Assembly: GCF_008868005.1 (NCBI RefSeq)
Contig: NZ_WAAO01000002.1
Span: 682,001-746,000 of the forward strand
DNA from: Microbacterium algeriense
GTDB lineage: Bacteria; Actinomycetota; Actinomycetes; Actinomycetales; Microbacteriaceae
Reading direction: 5' to 3'
Length of the DNA stretch: 64,000 nucleotides
The translations under genes were made by a program, and so were the position numbers. Position 1 is the stretch's first letter. The number at the start of each line of letters is the position of its first letter. A model generated the notes under the pieces. That model worked only from the letters and a program-made list of their open reading frames with translations. It did no database searches and had not been told where the DNA came from. Shown piece after piece: positions 57,187-64,000 of the stretch.

Positions 57187-58014
57187 TCAGTCCCGCTCGG
57201 GCAGGATGACGGGGGCCGGCTCAGGGCGCTTGGCCGCGATGTGGTCACCCGACGACTGGTGGCGGAGCCGGCGCAGCACCCAAGGGACCAGGTGCTCGCG
57301 CGCCCAGCCGAGGTCCTCCGAGCGCGCCGCACGCCAGGTGCGCAGCGGGAGAGGCTCGGGCTGCATCGCCTCCAGGTCGTTCGGGACGTTCAGCGCCCGC
57401 AGCACCATACGCGCCACCTCGTGATGGCCGAGCGCGTTGTAGTGCAGCCGGTCGTCGTCGAAGAAGCGCATGTCCTGCACGACCTTGAGCGCCCACTGGT
57501 CGGCGACGATGCAGTCGTGGCGCTCGGCGATCGCCCGCACGTTCTCGTTGTAGATCGCGACCTTGCCGCGGAACGGGCGGAACACCGGGGTGAAGCCGGT
57601 GTCGATCCCGGTGAACAGGAGCACCGCCGCCCCGGTCGACGACAACCGGGCCACGGCGTCCTCGAGCTGGTTCGCGATCGCGTCGGGATCGGTGCCGGGG
57701 CGGATCACGTCGTTGCCGCCGGCGCAGATCGACACCAGATCGGGGCGCAGCGCGACGGCGGGCTCGACCTGGTCGGCGACGATCTGCGCGATCAGCTTGC
57801 CGCGTACCGCGAGGTTCGCATAGGCGAAGTCATCCACCTGCGCCGCGAGCACCTCGGCGACACGATCCGCCCATCCTCGGTGACCACCGGGTGCCGCCGG
57901 GTCGGGGTCGCCGATGCCCTCGGTGAACGAATCGCCGATCGCCACGAACCGGCGCCACGGGTGCGCCGTCTCGTTGGGGACGTAGGGGGTCCGCGTCGAA
58001 TCCTGATCGGTCAT
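57187..58014 (-). CDS. SGNH/GDSL hydrolase family protein
   Basis: 275-aa esterase or lipase-like enzyme. Block I RRFVAIGDSFTEGIGD has Ser29, block III contains GGNDVIRP, and DRLHYNALGHHEVA supplies Asp and His of block V. The protein has no signal peptide. Its stop is just 3 nt after the convergent SpoU stop. AAGGAGAGCGGG precedes the ATG. Substrate unknown. Confidence 0.9.
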   Translation of the reverse strand: MTDQDSTRTPYVPNETAHPWRRFVAIGDSFTEGIGDPDPAAPGGHRGWADRVAEVLAAQVDDFAYANLAVRGKLIAQIVADQVEPAVALRPDLVSICAGGNDVIRPGTDPDAIANQLEDAVARLSSTGAAVLLFTGIDTGFTPVFRPFRGKVAIYNENVRAIAERHDCIVADQWALKVVQDMRFFDDDRLHYNALGHHEVARMVLRALNVPNDLEAMQPEPLPLRTWRAARSEDLGWAREHLVPWVLRRLRHQSSGDHIAAKRPEPAPVILPERD

Positions 58015-58161
58015 CCCGCTCTCCTTCACGAACGATCCGCGCTGCGGCGGCGACCGCAGCGCAGTGACCGAGCCTACCCGCCGCGACGTGGTGAGGGGAG
58101 GGCGCGCGCCGGACACGCGGCGTGCGACGCGGTGTCCCCGACAGCGTTTATCGTGGAGTCG

Positions 58162-59904
58162 ATGCTCTCTCCGTCCTTTCCCCAGCGTGCTCCGTGGGGT
58201 ACCGCAAGCAAGCTGCGCGCCTGGCAGCAGGAGGCGCTCGAACAGTACTTCCAGGCGGACCAGCGCGACTTCCTGGTCGCCGCGACGCCCGGCGCCGGCA
58301 AGACGACATTCGCGCTGACCCTCGCAGTGGAGCTCATGCGCATGGGCGAGGTCAACCGGATCATCGTGGTCGCGCCGACCGAGCACCTCAAGACGCAATG
58401 GGCCGACGCCGCCGCGCGCGTGCACATCCGCCTCGACCCGCGCTTCCGCAACAGCGACTGGGCGCCGGCCCGGCACTATCACGGCGCCGTGGTGACGTAC
58501 GCGCAGGTCGCCGCCAAGTCCTCCGTGCACCGGCACCTCACCGAGGATGCGCAGACCCTCGTGATCCTCGACGAGGTGCACCACGGCGGAGACGCCCTCA
58601 GCTGGGGTGACGCCATCCGCGACGCCTACGGTCCCGCGAAGCGGCGCCTCCTGCTGTCCGGAACCCCGTTCCGCAGCGATACGGCACCGATCCCTTTCGT
58701 CGAGTACCACCCCGACGAGTCCGGCGCACGGGTGTCGCGCACCGACTACAACTACGGCTACGGACGCGCCCTCGCCGACGGTGTCGTGCGCCCCGTGCTG
58801 TTCCACATGTACGCGGGCAAGATGCGCTGGCGCACGAGCACGGGCGACGAGCTCGAGACGCACCTCGGCCAGGACAACACGAAGGACGTCACCTCCCAGG
58901 CCTGGCGCACCGCGCTGGATCCGGAGGGCGAGTGGATGCCTGCCGTGTTGTCGGCAGCCGACCGGCGCCTCACCGAGATCCGCCACCACGTGCCCGACGC
59001 CGGTGGACTCGTGCTCGCGACCGATCAGACCGTCGCCAGGGCGTACGCGAAGATCCTGCACAGCATCACGGGACAGCAGCCCACGATCGTGCTCTCCGAC
59101 GACGCGACGGCGTCGGAGCGCATCGAGAAGTTCAGCGCCAGCGACGCACGGTGGATGGTCGCGGTGCGGATGGTGTCCGAGGGTGTCGACGTCCCCCGGC
59201 TCGCGGTCGGCGTCTACGCGACGTCGTCGTCCACCCCGCTGTTCTTCGCCCAGGCGATCGGCCGCTTCGTGCGAGCCCGCCGACGCGGTGAGGCGGCGAG
59301 CGTGTTCCTGCCTCAGGTCCCGGTGCTCATGGGGCTCGCGAACGAGATGGACAAGCAGCGCGACCATGCGCTCGATCGCCAGTCCAAGGAGGACGACGGG
59401 CTGGACGACTCCCTGCTGGAGAGCGCGAACCGCGAGGAGGAGACCTCCGACGCGCTGACGCAGGAGTTCACCTACCAGGCGCTGTCGTCGGTCGCGCACT
59501 TCGACCGCGTGGTCTTCGAGGGGCAGGAGTTCGGTCAGCTCGCGGAGCCGGGCACGCCGGAGGAGGAGGAGTTCATCGGGTTCCCCGGCCTCCTCGAGCC
59601 GGAGCACGTCCACGAGCTGCTCATGCAGCGTCAATCGCGACAGTCCCGACTGCGCGAAGCACGGGAGGCGTCCGCCGGACCGACCGAGTCGACCACCCTC
59701 CCGCCGCCCCTCCATCGCACGCTGAAGGAGCAGCGCCAACTGCTCAACAGCCTGGTCGGGCTGTATGCCCGCCAGAGGGGCGAACCGCACGGCGCCGTGC
59801 ATGCCGAGCTGCGCCGCATCTGCGGCGGTCCTGCGGTGGCGCAGGCGACCGTGACCCAGCTGCAGGCGCGCATCGAAGTGCTGCGCAAACGCGTCCGCTC
59901 CTGA
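58162..59904 (+). CDS. DEAD/DEAH box helicase (superfamily II)
   Basis: 580-aa helicase. RAWQQEALEQYFQADQRDFL, Walker A AATPGAGKTTFALTLAVEL, DEVH (VILDEVHHGGDA), SGTPFRSD and the C-terminal QAIGRFVRARRRGEAASVFL form the SF2 core. The C-terminal part has acidic and charged helices (about 420-580). A radD/XPB-like repair or restriction-type role is possible, but no nuclease domain is present. The ATG at 58162 has TATCGT 7 nt upstream. Confidence 0.9.
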   Translation: MLSPSFPQRAPWGTASKLRAWQQEALEQYFQADQRDFLVAATPGAGKTTFALTLAVELMRMGEVNRIIVVAPTEHLKTQWADAAARVHIRLDPRFRNSDWAPARHYHGAVVTYAQVAAKSSVHRHLTEDAQTLVILDEVHHGGDALSWGDAIRDAYGPAKRRLLLSGTPFRSDTAPIPFVEYHPDESGARVSRTDYNYGYGRALADGVVRPVLFHMYAGKMRWRTSTGDELETHLGQDNTKDVTSQAWRTALDPEGEWMPAVLSAADRRLTEIRHHVPDAGGLVLATDQTVARAYAKILHSITGQQPTIVLSDDATASERIEKFSASDARWMVAVRMVSEGVDVPRLAVGVYATSSSTPLFFAQAIGRFVRARRRGEAASVFLPQVPVLMGLANEMDKQRDHALDRQSKEDDGLDDSLLESANREEETSDALTQEFTYQALSSVAHFDRVVFEGQEFGQLAEPGTPEEEEFIGFPGLLEPEHVHELLMQRQSRQSRLREAREASAGPTESTTLPPPLHRTLKEQRQLLNSLVGLYARQRGEPHGAVHAELRRICGGPAVAQATVTQLQARIEVLRKRVRS

Positions 59905-60056
59905 CCGTCCCTGCACGTCGAGGTGACGACGCGCGGCGCCGGTGTTCGGATGCCCGAAATGCTGTCAATCCGCGTCCTGACGCGGCTCCCCAGCGCCTCC
60001 GCGGCTAGCGTGGAACGGTTGCCCGCGGACCGGGCTCCGTGACATCTGGAGGAAGA

Positions 60057-61154
60057 ATGACAGCGCCTGGCGCCCCCGCACCGACTGCTGCCGATCGCCG
60101 GCGGTGGGCTCGATACCTCGTCGAGGAGCGCGCGGAGGGCGCCGTCTATCAGCGGCTCGCCGCGCGTCGGGAGGGCGAGGAGCGCGAGATCCTCCTCAGC
60201 CTGGCGGAGGCGGAGCGGCGTCACGAGCAGCACTGGCTCGATCTGCTCGGCGGCGCTCCCGCCCGTCTTCCCCGCGCCGGGATCCGCTCGCGGCTTCTGG
60301 GATGGATGGCCGGCCGATTCGGTTCGATCTTCGTCCTGGCGCTCGCGCAGAGCGAGGAGGCGCGGTCGCCGTACGACGCGGAGCAGTACGCCACACCGGC
60401 GATGCGCGCGGACGAGAAGGTCCACTATGAGGTCGTGCGCGGACTCGCCGCCCGCGGCCGTCGCCGTCTGTCCGGGTCGTTCCGCGCCGCGGTGTTCGGG
60501 GCGAACGACGGCCTGGTCAGCAACCTCGCGCTGGTCCTCGGCATCGGCGCCACGGGTGTCAGCTCGGGGTTCGTGCTCTTCAGCGGCATCGCGGGACTGC
60601 TCGCCGGTGCGCTCTCGATGGGCGCGGGGGAGTTCGTGTCGGTGCGATCGCAGCGGGAGCTCCTGGCCGCCACCGAGGCGAACGAGGACGCGGCGGCCTC
60701 GGCCGGTGACCTCGACATCGACGAGAACGAGCTCGCCCTGGTCTACCGGGCGCGGGGCATGGATCCAGCCGAGTCGCTCGACCGAGCCCGCCGGATCGTG
60801 ACCGCAGCCCAGGCCGGCGTGCGGCACGCGGCGACAGGCCCGGTCCGCGTCGCGGGCGGAGACGACCATGAGATCGTCGGCAGCGACTGGATGGCGGCGA
60901 TCTCGAGCTTCCTGCTGTTCGCCTCCGGGGCCATCATCCCGGTCCTGCCCTGGATCTTCGGCCTGCAGGGGACGGTCGCGATCGTGCTGGCGCTGGTGCT
61001 GGTCGGGATCGCGCTGCTGAGCACCGGCGCGATGGTGGGCGTCCTCTCCGGAGGCCCACCCCTGCGTCGCGCACTGCGTCAGCTCGCGATCGGCTTCGGC
61101 GCGGCCGCGATCACCTACGCTCTCGGCCTGCTGTTCGGGGTGGGGGCGGTCTGA
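60057..61154 (+). CDS. VIT1/CCC1-family transporter with N-terminal ferritin-like domain
   Basis: 365-aa probable iron or manganese transporter. Residues 10-145 form a helical rubrerythrin/ferritin-like domain (VEERAEGAVYQRLAARREGE; AEAERRHEQHWLDLLG). The VIT1 domain follows: AVFGANDGLVSNLALVLGIG, AGALSMGAGEFVSVRSQREL, then three C-terminal hydrophobic helices. This layout is like MbfA, which exports iron. TAGCGT at 60005 and GGAGGAAG before the ATG mean a leader of about 40 nt. Confidence 0.9.
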   Translation: MTAPGAPAPTAADRRRWARYLVEERAEGAVYQRLAARREGEEREILLSLAEAERRHEQHWLDLLGGAPARLPRAGIRSRLLGWMAGRFGSIFVLALAQSEEARSPYDAEQYATPAMRADEKVHYEVVRGLAARGRRRLSGSFRAAVFGANDGLVSNLALVLGIGATGVSSGFVLFSGIAGLLAGALSMGAGEFVSVRSQRELLAATEANEDAAASAGDLDIDENELALVYRARGMDPAESLDRARRIVTAAQAGVRHAATGPVRVAGGDDHEIVGSDWMAAISSFLLFASGAIIPVLPWIFGLQGTVAIVLALVLVGIALLSTGAMVGVLSGGPPLRRALRQLAIGFGAAAITYALGLLFGVGAV

Positions 61155-61160
61155 GGAGAT

Positions 61161-61182
61161 GCCCCGCCGACCACGGCGGGGC
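61161..61182 (+). terminator. Terminator after the VIT1-family gene
   Basis: GCCCCGCCG, loop ACCA, CGGCGGGGC, followed by TTCT. Confidence 0.75.
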
Positions 61183-61205
61183 TTCTCCACGGCGAAGAGG
61201 GAACG

Positions 61206-61241
61206 AAGAAGGCCCCGGATCCTGGGATCCGGGGCCTTCTT
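61206..61241 (-). terminator. Terminator downstream of tRNA-Leu
   Basis: 17-bp arms AAGAAGGCCCCGGATCC with a tiny loop, ending in T-rich ends both ways. It lies just after the tRNA 3' end on the minus strand. Confidence 0.8.
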
Positions 61242-61248
61242 GTTCCTG

Positions 61249-61331
61249 TGCGCGGAGGGGGACTTGAACCCCCACGCCCTTACGGGCACTACGACCTCAA
61301 CGTAGCGCGTCTACCATTCCGCCACCCGCGC
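61249..61331 (-). tRNA. tRNA-Leu (GAG anticodon)
   Basis: Class II tRNA: acceptor GCGCGGG pairs with TCCGCGC, anticodon loop TTGAGGT reads GAG, long variable arm TGCCCGTAAGGGCGT, T arm GGGGGTTCAAGTCCCCC, discriminator A. Confidence 0.95.
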
Positions 61332-61430
61332 AGGTGTTGGATGATCGTTGCCGACCGAAGAATGACATTACCACGTCCTCCACGGCCTCTCGAACCGAGG
61401 CCTCCGCCCGGGCGTGGCGTGCGGTTTCGA

Positions 61431-61436
61431 TAGCCT
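61431..61436 (+). promoter_or_regulatory. -10 box of the M20 peptidase gene
   Basis: TAGCCT ends 7 nt before the ATG at 61444. Confidence 0.45.
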
Positions 61437-61443
61437 GGAGCAC

Positions 61444-62739
61444 ATGACCGATCCCTCCCTCCCGGAGGTCGCCCGCATCGCGAGCGACCTCATCCGCTTC
61501 GACACCTCGAACTTCGGCGGAGGCAACGCGAAGGGCGAGCGTGAGGCCGCCGAGTACGTCGGCGCCTATCTTCAGGGTCTCGGCCTCGAGGTCGAGTACT
61601 ACGAGCCGATCCCGCGCCGCACGAACGTGATGGCACGGGTCCCGGGCAGGGACCGGAGCAAGCCGGCCCTCGTGGTGCACGGCCACCTCGACGTCGTGCC
61701 GGCGATGGCCGAGGACTGGAGCGTCGACCCGTTCGCCGGGATCGTGAAGGACGGCATGCTCTGGGGGCGCGGCGCCGTCGACATGAAGAACATGAACGCC
61801 ATGATCCTCACGTCGGTCGCGGACATCCTCCGCGCGGGAGAGCAGCCGGAGCGCGACCTCGTGCTGGCCTTCTTCGCCGACGAGGAGAACGGCGGGGTCG
61901 AGGGCTCGGCGCTCGTCGTGCAGAATCGCCCCGAGTGGTTCGAGGGCGCCACGGCCGCGATCAGCGAGGTCGGCGGGTACTCGATCACGGTCGACGACCG
62001 CCGCGCGTATCTGCTGCAGGTGGGGGAGAAGGCGCTGATCTGGATCCGCCTCGTCGCGAAGGGGCGTGCCGGTCATGGCAGCCGCCTGCACGAGGACAAC
62101 GCGGTGACGAAGCTGGCGGAGGCCGTCGCCGCGATCGGAAGGACGCGCTGGCCGCTCCGGCTGACCCCCACGACGGAGGCGCTGCTCGAGGGTCTCAGCG
62201 CCCTCAGCGGACGCAGCACGGACGACCCCGATGCCCTCGCGGCGGCCGCCGGTCCCGCCGAGGCTTTCCTGCGCTCCACCTTCCGCACCACGACCAACCC
62301 CACCGCACTCACGGCCGGCTACAAGCACAACGTGATCCCGGAGCGGGCCGAGGCGCTGATCGACGTCCGAGTGATCCCCGGCACCGAGGACGACGTGCTC
62401 GCCGAGCTGCAGCAGATCGTCGGCGACGACATCGTCATCGAGACGGTCGTGCGTGATATCGGCATGGAGACGCCGTTCGAGGGGGAGCTCGTCGAGGCCA
62501 TGGTGGCGAGCATCGGCCGACACGACCCCGGCGTGCCGGTGATCCCGTACCTGCTCGGCGCGGGGACGGACAACAAGGCGCTGGCCTTCCTCGGCATCAC
62601 CGGATATGGATTCGCCCCGCTGCGGCTGCCTGCCGACCTCGACTTCACGGGCATGTTCCACGGAGTCGACGAGCGCGTTCCCGTAGAATCGCTTGTCTTC
62701 GGCCAGCGGGTGCTGACCGATCTGCTGCGCACGTACTGA
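61444..62739 (+). CDS. M20 family metallopeptidase (dipeptidase/deacylase-like)
   Basis: 431-aa dinuclear zinc hydrolase. VVHGHLDVVPAMAEDWSVDP has the first metal His and Asp; GRGAVDMKNMNAM and ADEENGG give the second. KGRAGHGSRLHEDNAV is the lid-domain His motif. It is like the M20/ArgE/DapE-type actinobacterial peptidases; substrate unknown. A 13-codon longer version from 61414 lacks support. Confidence 0.93.
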   Translation: MTDPSLPEVARIASDLIRFDTSNFGGGNAKGEREAAEYVGAYLQGLGLEVEYYEPIPRRTNVMARVPGRDRSKPALVVHGHLDVVPAMAEDWSVDPFAGIVKDGMLWGRGAVDMKNMNAMILTSVADILRAGEQPERDLVLAFFADEENGGVEGSALVVQNRPEWFEGATAAISEVGGYSITVDDRRAYLLQVGEKALIWIRLVAKGRAGHGSRLHEDNAVTKLAEAVAAIGRTRWPLRLTPTTEALLEGLSALSGRSTDDPDALAAAAGPAEAFLRSTFRTTTNPTALTAGYKHNVIPERAEALIDVRVIPGTEDDVLAELQQIVGDDIVIETVVRDIGMETPFEGELVEAMVASIGRHDPGVPVIPYLLGAGTDNKALAFLGITGYGFAPLRLPADLDFTGMFHGVDERVPVESLVFGQRVLTDLLRTY

Positions 62740-62779
62740 GCGCCGCCCGCTCCGTGCCACCCTGACCTGAAGGCCCTCC

Positions 62780-63604
62780 ATGCATCTGCTCGAAGCACTG
62801 ATCCTCGGCATCGTCCAAGGGCTCACCGAGTTCCTCCCGATCTCGTCCAGCGCGCACCTGCGCATCCTCGGCACGTTCCTGCCGTCGGGGGAGGACCCAG
62901 GCGCGGCGTTCACCGCGATCACCCAGATCGGCACCGAGGCGGCCGTGGTGGTCTTCTTCTGGCGCGACATCGTGCGCATCGTCACGCAGTGGTTCCGCTC
63001 GCTGGTCGGCAAGGCGCCCCGGAACGACCCGGACGCCAGGATGGGCTGGCTGATCATCATCGGCAGCATCCCGATCGTCCTGCTCGGCCTGCTGTTCCAG
63101 GATCAGATCGAGACGGTGCTGCGGTCGATGTGGATCGTCGCGATCATGCTGATCGTGTTCGGCATCCTCCTGGGAGTAGCCGACTACGTCGGCGCGAAGC
63201 GCCGCAAGCTCGACGACCTCACGTACCCGCACGGCATCGCCTTCGGCTTCGCCCAGGCGCTCGCGCTCATCCCCGGCGTCTCCCGCTCGGGCGGCACCAT
63301 CACGATGGGGCTCTTCCTCGGCTACGAGCGTGCCGCCGCCGCGCGCTACGCCTTCCTGCTCGCGATCCCCGCGGTGTTCGGCAGCGGCTTCTACCAGGTG
63401 TTCAAGAGCTGGGACGAGCCGTCGTTCTTCTCGTTCGGCGACACGCTCGCCGCGACCGGCATCGCGTTCGTGGTGGCGCTCGGCGTGATCGCCTTCTTCA
63501 TGAACTGGATCTCGAAGCGCAGCTTCCTGCCGTTCGTGATCTACCGGATCCTGCTCGGCACCGTGCTGCTGGTTCTCCTCGGCACCGGCGTGATCGCGGC
63601 CTGA
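62780..63604 (+). CDS. uppP: Undecaprenyl-diphosphatase UppP
   Basis: 274-aa BacA-type membrane phosphatase that recycles the wall lipid carrier C55-PP to C55-[21 protein letters not shown] and [20 protein letters not shown] are the two signature loops. About eight hydrophobic segments. Also linked with bacitracin resistance. It starts 40 nt after the M20 gene with no strong terminator between. Confidence 0.96.
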   Translation: MHLLEALILGIVQGLTEFLPISSSAHLRILGTFLPSGEDPGAAFTAITQIGTEAAVVVFFWRDIVRIVTQWFRSLVGKAPRNDPDARMGWLIIIGSIPIVLLGLLFQDQIETVLRSMWIVAIMLIVFGILLGVADYVGAKRRKLDDLTYPHGIAFGFAQALALIPGVSRSGGTITMGLFLGYERAAAARYAFLLAIPAVFGSGFYQVFKSWDEPSFFSFGDTLAATGIAFVVALGVIAFFMNWISKRSFLPFVIYRILLGTVLLVLLGTGVIAA

Positions 63605-63610
63605 CCCGCG

Positions 63611-64000
63611 TCAGCGCTTACGGTCTCCGGAGCCGTCGTCGCGGCGCCGGAGGTACCGTTCGAACGCCTGCGCGATCGCATCTCCCGAGGCGTCGGGCGA
63701 GTCCCACGTGTCGCGCGTGCGCTCGAGCTGGCGGATGTACTCCGCCATGTCCTCGTCCTCGGAGGCGGCCGCATCGATCGAGGCCTCCCATGCTGCGGCC
63801 TCCGTGCGCAGACGCTGACGATCGACGTCGACCCCGGTCAGCTCCTCCAGCCGGTCCAGCAGGGCGAGGGTGACCTTAGGCGAGGGCGCCGCAGACGCCA
63901 CGTAGTGGGGGACGCTGGCCCAGAGACTCGCGGTGGGGATGCCCGCGTTCTCGGCGAAGTGCTCGAACACCGAGAGGATGCCGACCGGTCCTTCGTACAT
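63611..64000 (-). CDS. PAC2 family protein, C-terminal part (starts beyond the window)
   Basis: 129 residues of an open frame that continues upstream off the window. ASLWASVPHYVASAAPSPKV is the PAC2 (proteasome assembly chaperone-like) C-terminal segment. An acidic/basic helical tail follows (AEYIRQLERTRDTWDSPD; FERYLRRRDDGSGDRKR). The first Met at 64000 is probably internal. Convergent with uppP. A link with the actinobacterial proteasome is not shown here. Confidence 0.75.
   Translation of the reverse strand: MYEGPVGILSVFEHFAENAGIPTASLWASVPHYVASAAPSPKVTLALLDRLEELTGVDVDRQRLRTEAAAWEASIDAAASEDEDMAEYIRQLERTRDTWDSPDASGDAIAQAFERYLRRRDDGSGDRKR

Noticed and set aside
58162..59904. DEAD/DEAH helicase as part of a defence system
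   Set aside because: It lacks a nuclease or other effector domain, has no defence partner next to it, and sits among housekeeping genes.
58015..59916. Upstream continuation of the SGNH hydrolase frame over the helicase gene
   Set aside because: It is antisense to a helicase with a complete motif set, and the ATG at 58014 has AAGGAG before it.

Overview
The window is high-GC, densely coded DNA that reads as core chromosome of an actinobacterium. The Microbacteriaceae, probably Microbacterium or a close relative, fit best. The reasons are frequent GTG starts, GatCAB amidotransferase, a long NAD+-dependent LigA with lineage-type insertions, the metallopeptidase-ClpS-DUF2017 operon, a DUF7882 protein, a GlgE-type maltosyltransferase, and a branched-chain keto acid dehydrogenase beside an AccA1/AccD1-type carboxylase as in Mycobacterium. 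I see no prophage, insertion sequence, CRISPR array or defence island.

Layout. 1-3.1 kb (minus): glgX and the 5' part of glgE (alpha-glucan metabolism). 3.2-16.2 kb: cysteine desulfurase, mnmA and ligA, then (minus) a DEAD-box RNA helicase and an acyl-CoA synthetase, then gatC-gatA-gatB and dinB. 16.2-22 kb: GerW-like protein, P-loop NTPase, the metallopeptidase-clpS-DUF2017 operon, a LysE exporter, tRNA-His, orn, tRNA-Arg, a second-type ssb and a lipoprotein. 22-34.7 kb: ettA, two thioesterases, an MscS/truncated haemoglobin/FAD dehydrogenase operon, pepN, ferrochelatase, rpiB and a Nei/Fpg glycosylase. 34.8-41.6 kb: an AGCS symporter, a PaiB-like protein, an amidohydrolase, dps, a gamma-carbonic anhydrase fold protein, tRNA-Met and a divergent pair of related secreted proteins. 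41.6-54.8 kb: DUF7882 protein, AraC regulator, hydrolase, Lrp regulator, bkdABC, TetR regulator and a five-gene acyl-CoA degradation operon. 54.9-64 kb: phosphatase, sirtuin, SpoU methyltransferase, SGNH hydrolase, DEAD/DEAH helicase, VIT1-type transporter, tRNA-Leu, M20 peptidase, uppP and a PAC2-family fragment.

The main metabolic unit is 44.0-54.8 kb. BkdABC would make isovaleryl-CoA and other branched acyl-CoAs. An acyl-CoA dehydrogenase, a biotin-dependent carboxylase (alpha and beta), a MaoC-type hydratase and a CitE-like lyase would then take the leucine branch to acetoacetate and acetyl-CoA. The set matches the M. tuberculosis Rv2495c-Rv2502c locus. An Lrp gene lies divergent to bkdA with an array of TGAGC/GCTCA half-sites between them. 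A TetR gene lies divergent to the carboxylase with a perfect 18-bp palindrome between them. No dihydrolipoyl dehydrogenase (E3) gene is in the window.

A recurrent regulatory pattern is a TANNNT-like hexamer ending 6 or 7 nt before the start codon of about 25 genes, which suggests leaderless transcription and helps fix many start codons. The less ordinary points are this promoter architecture, the paralogous secreted pair with an internal cysteine repeat, two possible upstream short ORFs (before ettA and before the DUF7882 gene) and the Lrp and TetR operator candidates. I found no convincing new multi-gene system.
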